Origin: Oscillibacter sp.
Lineage (GTDB): Bacteria; Bacillota; Clostridia; Oscillospirales; Oscillospiraceae
Direction of reading: 5' to 3'
DNA length: 64,000 bases
Assembly (NCBI GenBank): GCA_022795445.1
Contig: JAAWGR010000003.1
Span: 27,230 to 91,229, forward strand
The notes under the pieces were generated by a model. It was not told the origin of the DNA, ran no database searches, and saw only the letters and a list, made by a program, of their open reading frames with translations. The position numbers and the translations under genes were made by a program. Shown in pieces: positions 1-10,494 of this stretch. How positions within the stretch are numbered: position 1 is the stretch's first letter; every line of letters starts with the position of its first letter.

Positions 1-138
1 GTAATAATCCCCCAGCGTTTGCAGAACTTTCTCCGCCGCTTTGCGGTCCACATCCAGCGCCGTGCAAATCCGCTCCACCTGCACCGGCTCGCCAGAAGCA
101 AACAAAATCGCTTCAACCGCCCTCTCAATCTCCTTCAT
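1..138 (-). CDS. scpB: Segregation and condensation protein B, N-terminal part (truncated by window edge)
   Basis: Reverse-strand reading MKEIERAVEAILFASGEPVQVERICTALDVDRKAAEKVLQTLGDYY...; ScpB N-terminal pattern directly downstream of scpA. Confidence 0.85.
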   Translation of the reverse strand, partial: MKEIERAVEAILFASGEPVQVERICTALDVDRKAAEKVLQTLGDYY

Positions 139-155
139 AACCACTCTCCCTCATC

Positions 156-947
156 TTAGTCGGCCTCCGCCATACAACTGCCAGCTCTCTCATCCATACG
201 CTCAATTTCACAATCGCCTTCCGTCCCTGCCAGCCAGAGCATGTGCGATCGGCACAGCTCCAGCACCGCCAAAAATGTTGCCACAATCTCACTACGGCTG
301 CGGTTTCCCTGGAACAACTGCCGGAACCGGGTCACACCATGCTCTGCCAATCGCCGGAGAATTTCTCCCGCCTTGCGCTCCACCGGATACGGCTCATGCT
401 GTACAATCTCCTGAAAAGCCGTCTTCGGCGGCGGAAGGGCACGCTCCATACGGCTTTGCAGTTCCGCCGCCACAAGCGCCAAATCGCCCGCCTCATGATC
501 ATACTCAAAAATCTTACCGCGTTCTCCAGGCTCTGGGGCACGGGTTACTATGTTCCGCCCGAATTCACTCAAAGGCTCCAGCTGCTCCGCCGCCGCCTTT
601 ACAATAGAATAATACTCGCTGCGGCGCCGCTCCTCCAAGGACTGGATCAAGGCTTCCATCTCGCTCTTGGCCTCCTCGTCCTCTATCGACAGAAGCATCC
701 GAGTCTTGATGTACACCAGATGGGACGCCATTGTTACAAATTCGCTGGCAACTTCTAAATCCATTTTCTGCCGCTGCTCTAGCCACTCCAGATACTGCCC
801 GCAGATCAAGGCAATGGAGATGTCCTGAATCTCCATCTTGTTCTTGCCCAGCAGGAACAAGATCAAATCCAAAGGTCCTTCAAAATCCTGTAGTTCCTCC
901 GAACGGGAATGGACTACTTTTTCCAGTTTAAATACGGGGTTTTCCAA
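156..947 (-). CDS. scpA: Segregation and condensation protein A
   Basis: ORF 263 aa; DFEGPLDLILFLLGKNKMEIQDISIALICGQYLEWL motif typical of ScpA. Confidence 0.93.
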   Translation of the reverse strand: MENPVFKLEKVVHSRSEELQDFEGPLDLILFLLGKNKMEIQDISIALICGQYLEWLEQRQKMDLEVASEFVTMASHLVYIKTRMLLSIEDEEAKSEMEALIQSLEERRRSEYYSIVKAAAEQLEPLSEFGRNIVTRAPEPGERGKIFEYDHEAGDLALVAAELQSRMERALPPPKTAFQEIVQHEPYPVERKAGEILRRLAEHGVTRFRQLFQGNRSRSEIVATFLAVLELCRSHMLWLAGTEGDCEIERMDERAGSCMAEAD

Positions 948-987
948 AAAAAGCCTCCTCTGCCGCCGGGAGCACCCGGCAGGCCGC

Positions 988-1650
988 TCAGAAAATCAGA
1001 TGGAACATCAAGCTGTATACATTATAAATACAATTACCAACCAGACGGCTGGTCAATCCAATGTATGCCAAAAACAGTAGCAACAGCATCCCATACCGTT
1101 CATAGCGCATAATCTTAAAATAGGATGCGTCCGGCAGAAATCCGCCCAGGACCTTTGCGCCATCTAGGGGCGGGATGGGGATCAGGTTGAACAAACCCAG
1201 GCCAATGGACAACGGCGCCAGATTATACAGGAAAAATTCAAACAGCAAATTCCAACCAGCGTGATAGGGCGCATATAAGTAAACAACTTTTGCCAGCAAA
1301 AGCGCCAGGAATGCCAAAACAAAATTAGAGACCGGCCCCGCCAGAGCGGTCAGAGCCATCCCCTGCTTCGGCTTACGAAAATAACGCGGGTCTACTGGCA
1401 CTGGCTTGGCCCAGCCGAAACCTACCAGGAACATCATGGCAAGCCCCAGCCAATCAATGTGGCGTAAGGGATTCAAGCTCAAACGATGCAGAGATCTCGC
1501 AGTAGGGTCTCCCAAGGCGTAGGCCGCCAGGCCATGGCAGGTTTCATGAACTGTCAGGCAAAGCAGCACCGCAAACACCCGGAGCGCCGCATCCTGTATG
1601 GAGCTGAAATCCAGGGCATGGAAAAGAGTTTGCAGATAGTGAAAAAGCAT
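988..1650 (-). CDS. Site-2 protease family (M50) membrane protein
   Basis: HETCHGLAAYALGDPTA zinc motif, GWAKPVPVDPRYFRKPKQGMALTALAGPVSN; GGGAG SD before the internal ATG. Confidence 0.85.
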   Translation of the reverse strand: MLFHYLQTLFHALDFSSIQDAALRVFAVLLCLTVHETCHGLAAYALGDPTARSLHRLSLNPLRHIDWLGLAMMFLVGFGWAKPVPVDPRYFRKPKQGMALTALAGPVSNFVLAFLALLLAKVVYLYAPYHAGWNLLFEFFLYNLAPLSIGLGLFNLIPIPPLDGAKVLGGFLPDASYFKIMRYERYGMLLLLFLAYIGLTSRLVGNCIYNVYSLMFHLIF

Positions 1651-1779
1651 GATGTTTCTCCCAGAACAAAAGAGCGTCTTTGCAAGCATTATATCAGCTC
1701 ACACTGTCAAATACAAGAAAAATCCCTAAAATATAAGAAACCGCCCATGCCATGCAGCACAGGCAGTCCCTCCGCGCCT

Positions 1780-1977
1780 TTAAACATCCAGGCCCAGTTT
1801 TTCCGCAATCTCCTCAGGCGACAGGCCAGCCTCTTTCGCCTTTGTCAGCACTGTCCGCATATTTATAGGGTGCAGCAGTCTCTGTTTTTGGGCCTCCAGG
1901 CTCTCAATCTCCGCCTTCTTTTTCGCAATTTTTTCATCAATCAGAGCAATTCGCTCCTCTTTGTTCTTCTTTGCCAT
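1780..1977 (-). CDS. Small coiled-coil hypothetical protein
   Basis: MAKKNKEERIALIDEKIAKKKAEIESLEAQKQRLL...; internal ATG chosen as start. Confidence 0.6.
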   Translation of the reverse strand: MAKKNKEERIALIDEKIAKKKAEIESLEAQKQRLLHPINMRTVLTKAKEAGLSPEEIAEKLGLDV

Positions 1978-2236
1978 ACATACCTCCAATAGCAGTATTG
2001 CACTTACTATACAAGAAACGGTTCTTCTTGTCAATCAAATAATGTGTATTTTTCTCCATTTTACCAAGTTGAAAATTGTCTCTTTTTTCAGATAAATCTT
2101 TGCTTTTTTCTTCGCTCTGTTCCTCCATCCACACTACCCTCTTTCCACTATGCAGCGTCTTCACCCTCAAGACGCACAAAAAGATTTCTGCAAATCTACT
2201 TTTTGGGGAAGTTTTCAGGAAACGTCGGAAAATTGA

Positions 2237-2265
2237 TTGACGTGGCAGGTTCAATGTGTTAAAAT
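2237..2265 (+). promoter_or_regulatory. Sigma-A-type promoter TTGACG-N17-TAAAAT upstream of the nfnA-like gene
   Basis: -35 2237-2242, -10 2260-2265, 17-bp spacer. Confidence 0.6.
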
Positions 2266-2341
2266 GCAAACAATGTGTCATATGGCAGGATACAGATTGG
2301 TTGTCTACCCCAAAATCAATGTTCGGGAAAGAAGGAAGCAT

Positions 2342-3184
2342 ATGTACAAAATCGTTAGAAAAGAGGCGCTGCGGCCTACAGTTACACTGTATGAAATCGA
2401 AGCGCCCCTCATTGCTAAGAAGGCCCAGCCGGGTCAGTTCATCATCCTCCGGGTGGATGAAAAAGGCGAACGTATCCCTATCACCATCAATGCCTATGAC
2501 CCTGAAAAGGGGACTGTTACGATTATCGTCCAGACTATCGGCGCAACGACCGAAAAGCTTACCCATCTCAACGAGGGCGACTGCCTCCAGGATTTCGTAG
2601 GCCCCCTGGGCAAGGCTACCGAAACCGAGGGTAAGAAAAAAGTGTGCGTGGTCGGCGGCGGCGTGGGCTGCGCCATTGCGTATCCGGTGCTGAAAAAATT
2701 CCACGACGACGGCGCGGAAGTCCATGCTGTCGTTGGTTTCAAAAACCAAGACCTTGTAATCCTTGAAGAAGATTTCAAAAAGTCCAGCGATAAGCTGATT
2801 GTCTGCACCGACGACGGTTCCTATGGCAAGAAGGGCCTCGTCACCGACGCCCTGAAGGAACTGATCGAAGCGGGTAACCAGTATGACGAAGTGTTCGCCA
2901 TCGGCCCCATGATCATGATGAAATTCGTCTCCAAAACCACCGAGCCTTACGGCATACCTACCACCGTTTCCATGAGCCCTATCATGATCGATGGCACCGG
3001 CATGTGCGGCGGCTGCCGTTTGAGCGTGGGCGGCGAAATGAAGTTTGCCTGCGTGGACGGCCCTGATTTTGACGGCCACAAGGTCGACTGGGATCTCGCT
3101 GTCAAACGGAACCAGATGTATACGGGATTTGAGAAGCACAAATACGAGGAAGCCTGCAACCTGCTCAAAAAGGAGGCCGAATAA
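2342..3184 (+). CDS. Sulfide/dihydroorotate-dehydrogenase-like FAD/NAD-binding protein (NfnA-like small subunit)
   Basis: MYKIVRKEALRPTVTLYEIEAPLIAKKAQPGQFIILR; C-terminal MCGGCRLSVGGEMKFACVDGPDFDGHKVDW Fe-S motif. Confidence 0.9.
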   Translation: MYKIVRKEALRPTVTLYEIEAPLIAKKAQPGQFIILRVDEKGERIPITINAYDPEKGTVTIIVQTIGATTEKLTHLNEGDCLQDFVGPLGKATETEGKKKVCVVGGGVGCAIAYPVLKKFHDDGAEVHAVVGFKNQDLVILEEDFKKSSDKLIVCTDDGSYGKKGLVTDALKELIEAGNQYDEVFAIGPMIMMKFVSKTTEPYGIPTTVSMSPIMIDGTGMCGGCRLSVGGEMKFACVDGPDFDGHKVDWDLAVKRNQMYTGFEKHKYEEACNLLKKEAE

Positions 3185-3186
3185 TC

Positions 3187-4569
3187 ATGGCCAATATGTC
3201 TTTACAGAAAAACCCGATGCCCTCCCAGGACCCGAATGTCCGGAATAAAAACTTTGAGGAAGTCGCCCTGGGCTACACTGAGGCACAGGCCCTGGATGAG
3301 GCTCAGCGCTGCTTGAACTGCAAAGCAAAGCCTTGTATGCAGGGCTGCCCCGTCATGGTACACATTCCCGAATTCATCCAGAAGGTTGCCGCCGGCGAAT
3401 TCGAGGAAGCTTATCAGATCATCTCTAATACCTCCGCCCTCCCTGCCGTCTGCGGCCGTGTCTGCCCTCAGGAAAGTCAGTGTGAGAAGTACTGCGTTCG
3501 CGGCAAGAAGGGCGACCCTGTGGGCATTGGCCGTCTGGAACGCTTCGTTGCCGACTGGCATAACGCCCATAACCAGGAAACCGCCGAAAAGCCTGCTTCA
3601 AATGGCCACCGCGTTGCTGTCGTCGGTTCTGGCCCTGCTGGCCTGACCTGCGCAGGCGACTTGGCCCGGAAGGGTTATGAAGTCACCGTGTTTGAGGCCC
3701 TGCACCTGGCGGGCGGCGTGCTGGTCTACGGTATCCCTGAGTTCCGTCTGCCCAAGGCCATCGTACAGAAGGAAGTCGATGGCCTGAAGGCTATGGGCGT
3801 AACCATCGCCACAGACACGGTTATCGGCCGCACCATCTCCATCGATGAACTGATGGAAGAACAAGGCTTTGAGGCTGTGTTCATCGGCTCTGGCGCGGGC
3901 CTGCCCATGTTTATGGACATTCCCGGCGTGAACTACCGCGGCGTATACTCCGCCAACGAGTTCCTGACTCGTATCAACCTTATGAAAGCGTATCTGCCGG
4001 ATTCTGACACCCCCATCCAGCACCCGAAGAAGGTCGCCGTTGTGGGCGGCGGCAACGTCGCTATGGACGCAGCCCGCTGCGCCAAACGCCTGGGGGCGGA
4101 AGTGTACATCGTTTACCGCCGCGGCATGGAGGAACTGCCTGCCCGTAAGGAAGAAGTCGAGCACGCCGAGGAAGAAGGCATCATCTTCAAGACGCTGTGC
4201 AACCCCGTAGAGATTTTTGCAGACGAAAACGACGACGTGAACAAGATTCGCTGCATCCAGATGGAACTGGGCGAGCCGGACGCCTCTGGACGCCGCCGCC
4301 CGATCGAAAAGCCGGGCAGTGAGTTTGAGATTGATGTGGACTGTGTAATCATGTCCCTGGGCACCAGCCCCAATCCGTTGATTAAGTCTACCACCAAGGG
4401 TCTGGAAATCAACAAAAAGGGCGGTATCGTCGTCAACGAAGACGGCCTGACTTCCCGTGAAAAGGTCTACGCCGGTGGCGATGCCGTGACCGGAGCGGCA
4501 ACTGTCATCCTCGCTATGGGAGCGGGCAAGACCGCCGCTAAAGCCATTGATGAGGCGCTGCGTAAATAA
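3187..4569 (+). CDS. gltA: NADPH-dependent glutamate synthase-type oxidoreductase (GltA / NfnB-like)
   Basis: CLNCKAKPCMQGCPVMVHIPEF Fe-S motif, GSGPAGLTCAGDLARKGYEVTVFEA Rossmann motif; directly follows the NfnA-like gene. Confidence 0.9.
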   Translation: MANMSLQKNPMPSQDPNVRNKNFEEVALGYTEAQALDEAQRCLNCKAKPCMQGCPVMVHIPEFIQKVAAGEFEEAYQIISNTSALPAVCGRVCPQESQCEKYCVRGKKGDPVGIGRLERFVADWHNAHNQETAEKPASNGHRVAVVGSGPAGLTCAGDLARKGYEVTVFEALHLAGGVLVYGIPEFRLPKAIVQKEVDGLKAMGVTIATDTVIGRTISIDELMEEQGFEAVFIGSGAGLPMFMDIPGVNYRGVYSANEFLTRINLMKAYLPDSDTPIQHPKKVAVVGGGNVAMDAARCAKRLGAEVYIVYRRGMEELPARKEEVEHAEEEGIIFKTLCNPVEIFADENDDVNKIRCIQMELGEPDASGRRRPIEKPGSEFEIDVDCVIMSLGTSPNPLIKSTTKGLEINKKGGIVVNEDGLTSREKVYAGGDAVTGAATVILAMGAGKTAAKAIDEALRK

Positions 4570-4586
4570 AACCATAACACCAATCG

Positions 4587-4624
4587 AAATTGGAGGATTG
4601 CCAAACATGGCAATCCTCCAATTT
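4587..4624. terminator. Bidirectional terminator between gltA and the GH36 gene
   Basis: Perfect 17-bp stem AAATTGGAGGATTGCCA-aaca-TGGCAATCCTCCAATTT followed by T tract. Confidence 0.85.
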
Positions 4625-4625
4625 T

Positions 4626-6842
4626 TTAGGCTTTCAATACATAAATGTGAGAATCAAAATCAAAGCTGGAACAATGTCCAATATCTGCCTCCTCGGAAAT
4701 GTGGTCGCTTGTCGCCATTCCTATGCGCATCAGCTCGTCGCCAAAGTGCTGGGAGCCGCCGTTTACCGTGTAGCAAAGGTCTGGGTCAAGCCCTTGGAGT
4801 TTGACACGGTGGAAGGGTGCATTGACCTCGTTCAAAACCTTGTACCAGCCTACCAGCGCGGTCTTCTTATCTGGACTGACGGACATCCAGGCGGTAAAGT
4901 TGCCGTCAAAGGGGGACAGCAAACGGTAGAAGTCGCCAAACTGAAGGACTTCCCGGTATTCCTTCACAAACGCGATCTGCCGCCGCACCTCCTTCCGCTC
5001 CTCAGGTGTAAGGCGATTCAAATCCAACTCGTAGCCGAATGCGCCAAAACAGGCGACATTGCCGCGGGTTGCAAGGGGCGTTTGACGCTGGATTTGATGG
5101 TTCGGAACTGCCGAGACATGCGCACCAATGGAGCTGATTGGATAACAGAAGGAGGTGCCGTACTGAATTTTCAACCGCTCCACCGCGTCGGAGTCGTCGG
5201 ACGCCCAGCCCTGGGGTGCATAGTACAGGATGCCTGGGTCAAAACGTGCGCCGCCGGAGGCGCAGGACTCAAAGAGAATATGTGGAAAATTTGTATTCAG
5301 CCGCTCATAAAGAGCATAAACCCCAAGGATATACCGGTGGCACACCTCACCCTGCCGGTCCGCCGGGAGAGTGGCAGAATACGCTTCCGAAATGCTGCGG
5401 TTCATGTCCCATTTAATATAGGAAACCTTAGCTTCCGTGAGAATTTTCGCCATCATATCGTATATATGATCCACTACTTCTGGACGGGAGAAGTCCAACA
5501 CAAACTGGTTTCTTCCATGGGAGGCCCGGCGGCCTGGCGTCTGGAGTATCCAATCCGGATGGGCACGGTAGAGATCAGAATCCTTGTTGACCATCTCCGG
5601 TTCAAACCAGAGGCCGAATTTCATACCAAGGGCCTCAATCCGCTGGGCAAGACGGGAAATACCGCCTGGAAGACGTTCCAGGTTCGCCTCCCAATCACCC
5701 AAACCCGCGTAATCGTTGGAACGTGCGCCAAACCAGCCATCGTCAAGGACGAAAAGCTCTACGCCGTCATTGCGGGCAGCTTCCGCGATGGATACCAACT
5801 TGTCTTCCGTGAAATCGAAATAGGTAGCTTCCCAGTTGTTGATCAGGACAGGCCGCGCCTTGTCCCTCCACTCTCCCCGGGCAAGGCGAGTGCGGTAAAG
5901 ATTGTGGAAGGTGCGGCTCATATCCCCCATCCCCTGGTTAGAGTATACCATAACAGCCTCAGGGGTCTGGAACGCCTCGCCGGGTGCAAGCCTCCAATCA
6001 AAGCCGAAAGGATTGATGCCCAGCATAACGCGGGAAACATCCCAGTTGTCAACCTCGACTTGGGCAAGGAAATTGCCGGAATATACCAGAGAGAAACCTA
6101 TCACCTCACCACTGTCCTCACTGGCACCAGGACGGCGGATCATGATGAATGGATTGTGGTTGTGGGACGAGTGACCGCGGGTGGATTCCACAGATTGGAT
6201 ACCCTGTTCCAAATGGCGCACTTTCATCCAGCATTCCCGCCCCCAAGCACCAGAAAAATGGATGAATTCATAATCTTTATCCGGCAAATCTAAAGAGAGA
6301 CTCATAGCAGCGGTAAGATGCAGGGGTTGCCTGCCATGATTCTCCAAACGGGCTGAACGGGTCAGGACGGGTCGTCCGGCAAACAACGTATAAGCCAAGT
6401 CCAGCCTCACGCCCAGCAGCTCATCCTTCAGATGGACGATCAGCGTCTCCGCCTCGGAATCCGCTTCACAATAAGTAGCGGGCAAACCATCCAGCTTGGG
6501 CTTACCGGGCATGACGGTGTAAGATTGATAGACAAAATCCGTAATACGGCTGCCATTGGACTGGCACAGCTCCACTGCCGGATGACGGTAGTCACCAGTA
6601 CCATAGACAGGATACTCCTGGCGACAATGCTCCAGGGAGAAACAGCGGTCCCCCTCAAAAGTGCAAGTGGCCATGGAGCGGCTGCACGATTCCAACAGGT
6701 GGTCGAAAGATTCGCGGTCGCGAACCGCCTGGCCGAAGTAAAGCTGCCCCAACGCACCGTTGGGAAGCACCTTCATCACATAGCTGATCAATCCGTTGGT
6801 CAGATGGAATGTTTTTGTGTTTTCATGGTAGAAAATGCTCAT
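4626..6842 (-). CDS. Alpha-galactosidase, GH36 family
   Basis: 738 aa; NNWEATYFDFTEDKLVSIAEAARNDGVELFVLDDGWFG, GLWFEPEMVNKDSDLYRAHPDW, YIKWDMNRSISE, LFESCASGGARFDPG. Confidence 0.95.
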   Translation of the reverse strand: MSIFYHENTKTFHLTNGLISYVMKVLPNGALGQLYFGQAVRDRESFDHLLESCSRSMATCTFEGDRCFSLEHCRQEYPVYGTGDYRHPAVELCQSNGSRITDFVYQSYTVMPGKPKLDGLPATYCEADSEAETLIVHLKDELLGVRLDLAYTLFAGRPVLTRSARLENHGRQPLHLTAAMSLSLDLPDKDYEFIHFSGAWGRECWMKVRHLEQGIQSVESTRGHSSHNHNPFIMIRRPGASEDSGEVIGFSLVYSGNFLAQVEVDNWDVSRVMLGINPFGFDWRLAPGEAFQTPEAVMVYSNQGMGDMSRTFHNLYRTRLARGEWRDKARPVLINNWEATYFDFTEDKLVSIAEAARNDGVELFVLDDGWFGARSNDYAGLGDWEANLERLPGGISRLAQRIEALGMKFGLWFEPEMVNKDSDLYRAHPDWILQTPGRRASHGRNQFVLDFSRPEVVDHIYDMMAKILTEAKVSYIKWDMNRSISEAYSATLPADRQGEVCHRYILGVYALYERLNTNFPHILFESCASGGARFDPGILYYAPQGWASDDSDAVERLKIQYGTSFCYPISSIGAHVSAVPNHQIQRQTPLATRGNVACFGAFGYELDLNRLTPEERKEVRRQIAFVKEYREVLQFGDFYRLLSPFDGNFTAWMSVSPDKKTALVGWYKVLNEVNAPFHRVKLQGLDPDLCYTVNGGSQHFGDELMRIGMATSDHISEEADIGHCSSFDFDSHIYVLKA

Positions 6843-6866
6843 AACATATCCTCCTCGAAAGTATGG

Positions 6867-7553
6867 TTATCCGTTCTTAATCATAGGGTCAGCGACATAG
6901 GTTCTGAAAAATTGGATTAGCGGGCCATTGAACAACGCATTGCAGACAGTACCAATCCCAATAATCTGCCAGAGACTTCCGCCGCTTAAAAGGCAAAACG
7001 CAACGCCGACGATCACAACGGTGACATCGCTTAAAATCCGCGCCTGCTGGAAGGGAATTTTCTTTCTGGTTACCTGCTCAATAATAACCGCAACACTGTC
7101 ATATGGTGCAATTCCCAACTCGGCCGCCATGTAAAACGCAACCCCCAGTCCAGCAAATAAACCGCCCAGTATCAATGCTCCAATCCGCAGCGGCAGGGTC
7201 ATCGGCATCTGTAAAGCATCCTGCACAAGCCAGCAAATCAAGTCGGCCAAATAACCTACACATGTCATGTTCACAAGCGTCCCCAGGCCAATCAACTGCC
7301 GGGCTTGAAAGAACATCACAACCAGAATTGCGGCGTTCATAATCAGCTGCCAGTTTCCGAAAGACATATGCAGGAAACCGCTGATGCCAAGATTCATGCA
7401 TGTGAAGGCATCGGTTCCAAATGCGCTGAGGCGGTATGCGCCAACACAGATGCCAATAAACAGAATCCCTGTTACCATCATTACACAGCGTTTCAAAGAG
7501 GGCAGACTTTTCCCAAACATAGACCCCATCCCTTTCCTGACAAAATGGAACAT
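6867..7553 (-). CDS. YczE/YitT-like integral membrane protein
   Basis: Multiple hydrophobic segments; GAYRLSAFGTDAFTCMNLGIS...ELGIAPYDSVAVIIEQ; exact start uncertain. Confidence 0.7.
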   Translation of the reverse strand: MFHFVRKGMGSMFGKSLPSLKRCVMMVTGILFIGICVGAYRLSAFGTDAFTCMNLGISGFLHMSFGNWQLIMNAAILVVMFFQARQLIGLGTLVNMTCVGYLADLICWLVQDALQMPMTLPLRIGALILGGLFAGLGVAFYMAAELGIAPYDSVAVIIEQVTRKKIPFQQARILSDVTVVIVGVAFCLLSGGSLWQIIGIGTVCNALFNGPLIQFFRTYVADPMIKNG

Positions 7554-7674
7554 CCCAGGGGAAATGTGCCTCTATTGTAATGGCACTGCGGGAAAGAGGT
7601 AAGAGAAAAATGTTGCAAAAAACAGTGAAAATGTTATTCAGAGAAGAGGCAGCTTCGTTCGGCCAAAGCTGCTT

Positions 7675-9000
7675 TTACATTTCCGGAAGAATGCCTTCCG
7701 CAAATTTCAGCAATGCTTCACGCTCATTGGGAAGCTCGCCATCTACCACGTGATCCAGCAGACAGTTCAGCATTCGCCCTATGGCAGGGCCGGACAGTCC
7801 CATCGCCACCAGGTCGCCACCGCGCACAGCCAGTTGCTTGAGGGAAAAACAGGCCTCCTGTTCCAGCACCTCCTCCAAAATCCGTTCCGCTTGGTCAAGC
7901 TCCTGCTGTCGGCTCCAAAACTCTGGTGCCTGGGCCAGATTATCGGCCCGTTTTACGGCCAACAACCGCCGTAGGTTCTCTTCCCCTAAGCCCCGCAGTG
8001 TACGCCGTAACCCTTTATGTGTCCGGGTGATCAGGCGGTCATGCCAGTCTACCAACAGCACAACCGTTTCCCGGAAAGCAGTTTCACACTTCAGCCGCCG
8101 GAGCATCTCGTCCGCCAGCTCCCGGCTGACAGCAGGATGACCGTAAAAATGGCCGTTTCCATAGCCGTCTATGCTAAAACATTTGGGCTTCCCAATATCA
8201 TGCAGCAAAAGAGTACACCGCAAAATCAAATCTCCCGGCACTTCCGCAAGCGCATGGAGAGTATGTTCCCATACATCGTAACAATGATGGCGGTTCTGCT
8301 GGTTAAATCCTACCATCGGCAAAATTTCCGGCCAGAAAACACCCAAAACATCCGGATATTCCCGCAGGACTTCCGCTGCCCGCTTCCCTTTCAGCAGTTT
8401 AAAAAATTCTGCCTGAATACGCTCAACCGCAATCGCTGATAGAAGCTCCCGGTTTCGGTGGATCGCGGCGGAAGTCTCCTCCTCAATGGCAAAACCCAGA
8501 GCCGCCGAAAAACGCATCCCGCGCAGAATCCGCAGGGCGTCCTCTTGAAAACGCCGGTCCGGTTCGCCAACACAGCGTAAAATCCCTTTTGTCAAATCCG
8601 CCCGTCCGCCAAAAGGGTCCTGCAACCCGCCCCGCAGGTCCGCCGCCATAGCGTTGACTGTAAAATCCCGCCGCGCAAGATCTTCCTCAATGGAGCGGGT
8701 AAAGGTGACCGTTTCCGGCCTCCGATGGTCAAGGTACACGCCATCCATACGGTAGGTCGTAACCTCCACTGGTCCGCCTGCGGTTTTCACCGTCACTGTG
8801 CCATGCTTCAGCCCAGTTGGAAACGCGCATGTCCCAAAAACTTCCAGAACCTCCTCTGGAAGAGCATCGGTGGTAACATCCCAATCTTCAGGGACGCAGC
8901 CTAGAAAGCTGTCCCGTACACAGCCTCCTACACACCAAGCCTCATGGCCCGCCGCCTCCAAAGTTTTCAGCACGGTTTGAACCGTTTTCGGTATATCCAT
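7675..9000 (-). CDS. cca: CCA tRNA nucleotidyltransferase (with HD domain)
   Basis: AWCVGGCVRDSFLGCVPEDWDVTTDALPEEV; RRDFTVNAMAADLRGGLQDPFGG; HD motif LLHDIGKPKCFSID. Confidence 0.93.
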   Translation of the reverse strand: MDIPKTVQTVLKTLEAAGHEAWCVGGCVRDSFLGCVPEDWDVTTDALPEEVLEVFGTCAFPTGLKHGTVTVKTAGGPVEVTTYRMDGVYLDHRRPETVTFTRSIEEDLARRDFTVNAMAADLRGGLQDPFGGRADLTKGILRCVGEPDRRFQEDALRILRGMRFSAALGFAIEEETSAAIHRNRELLSAIAVERIQAEFFKLLKGKRAAEVLREYPDVLGVFWPEILPMVGFNQQNRHHCYDVWEHTLHALAEVPGDLILRCTLLLHDIGKPKCFSIDGYGNGHFYGHPAVSRELADEMLRRLKCETAFRETVVLLVDWHDRLITRTHKGLRRTLRGLGEENLRRLLAVKRADNLAQAPEFWSRQQELDQAERILEEVLEQEACFSLKQLAVRGGDLVAMGLSGPAIGRMLNCLLDHVVDGELPNEREALLKFAEGILPEM

Positions 9001-9110
9001 CTTGATTTTGCCCCCTTTCGCCGTTGCATTTTCGCTTTTCTTGTATTATAATAAAATATCTGTGATGTTACAATGCTTTTATTATCCTTTTTTGGAAAGG
9101 AAGTTTTTCT

Positions 9111-10487
9111 GTGATGAATAACGCCGTTTCGATCAGTGAATATCTCCTCCCTGGCAAACGCGTCCATCTGGTTGGCATCGGAGGCGTCTCAATGTGCCCG
9201 CTGGCAGAGGTCCTGCGGACGATGGGCCTTACCGTACAAGGTTCTGACGCTACAGAAGGTGATGCAGTCAAGCACCTCCGCTCCTTGGGGATTTCCGTAG
9301 CCATTGGACACAACGCTGAAAACCTGGGCGACTGCGACCTGGTTATCCGCACCGCCGCTGTTCATGACAATAACCCGGAGATTGCCGGAGCAATCGCCCG
9401 GGGCATCCCCGTTTATGAACGAGCCCAAGCGTGGGGTGCGCTGATGCGGCAGTATCCAAATGCGCTCTGCGTCGCGGGTACCCATGGAAAAACTACCACT
9501 ACCTCCATGTGTACGCACATTTTTATGGCTGCGGAGGCTGATCCCACGGTCATGATTGGCGGTACCCTTCCCCTGCTCCGCTCCGGATACCGGGTGGGAA
9601 AAGGCGATATCATTATTATGGAATCCTGTGAATACTGCAATAGCTTTCTTAGTTTCTTCCCCACGGTGGCTGTTATCTTGAACGTCGAAGCGGACCATCT
9701 GGACTTCTTTAAAGATCTGAACGACATCAAATGCTCCTTCCGCCGCTTTGCAGAGCTGGTCCCTTCCAACGGCAGCGTCATCGTTAATGCAGACAATGCC
9801 GGTGCCCGAGATGTAGCCTGCGGTCTGGACGCTTTCACTTTCGGCTTGGAAGCCGAGGCGGAATGCACCGCCATAAACATCCATGAGGAGAACGGACGCA
9901 CGGTTTTCGACATCCTGGTCCACGATGAACCTTATGCTCACGTAACCCTCCAGGTTTACGGCAAACACAACATTCTAAATGCCTTAGCCGCCGCCTCTGC
10001 GGCCTATGTGCTGGGCTTGCCGGGGGAAGCCGTGGAAAAAGGTCTTGCTTCCTTCTCCGGCGCAGGACGGCGCTTTGAACACAAGGGAACATTCAACGGC
10101 GCAGAAGTCTATGACGACTATGCCCATCATCCTGATGAACTCCACGCCCTTCTGACAACTGCAAAAACCCTTCCTTACAAACGCTTGATCGTTGCTTTCC
10201 AGCCCCACACATACTCCCGTACTGCAAAGCTGTTTGACCGTTTTGTAGAAGAATTGAAGCTGGCCGACGTGGCCGTCCTGGCGGAAATATACGCCGCACG
10301 GGAGCAGAACACAGAGGGGATCTCTTCGGCCAACTTGTGTGCCAAGCTGCCTGGCTCCATCTATTGCTCCACACTGGAAAAAGTAACGAACCATCTGCGG
10401 GAGCTGGCCCAGCCTGGTGATTTGATTTTAACCGTCGGTGCGGGCGATATCTACCGCGCCGGGGAAAAATTGCTGCAAAAGGATTGA
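9111..10487 (+). CDS. murC: UDP-N-acetylmuramate--L-alanine ligase
   Basis: HLVGIGGVSMCPLAEVLRTMG; GTHGKTTTTSMCTHIF; YDDYAHHPDELHALL. Confidence 0.95.
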   Translation: MMNNAVSISEYLLPGKRVHLVGIGGVSMCPLAEVLRTMGLTVQGSDATEGDAVKHLRSLGISVAIGHNAENLGDCDLVIRTAAVHDNNPEIAGAIARGIPVYERAQAWGALMRQYPNALCVAGTHGKTTTTSMCTHIFMAAEADPTVMIGGTLPLLRSGYRVGKGDIIIMESCEYCNSFLSFFPTVAVILNVEADHLDFFKDLNDIKCSFRRFAELVPSNGSVIVNADNAGARDVACGLDAFTFGLEAEAECTAINIHEENGRTVFDILVHDEPYAHVTLQVYGKHNILNALAAASAAYVLGLPGEAVEKGLASFSGAGRRFEHKGTFNGAEVYDDYAHHPDELHALLTTAKTLPYKRLIVAFQPHTYSRTAKLFDRFVEELKLADVAVLAEIYAAREQNTEGISSANLCAKLPGSIYCSTLEKVTNHLRELAQPGDLILTVGAGDIYRAGEKLLQKD

Positions 10488-10494
10488 TTCCCCC

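Noticed and set aside
1937-3139. 400-aa minus-strand ORF
   Set aside because: Antisense of the NfnA-like gene, no family signal
4590-6293. 567-aa plus-strand ORF
   Set aside because: Antisense to the GH36 alpha-galactosidase; no recognisable protein and lacks support; high-GC shadow ORF
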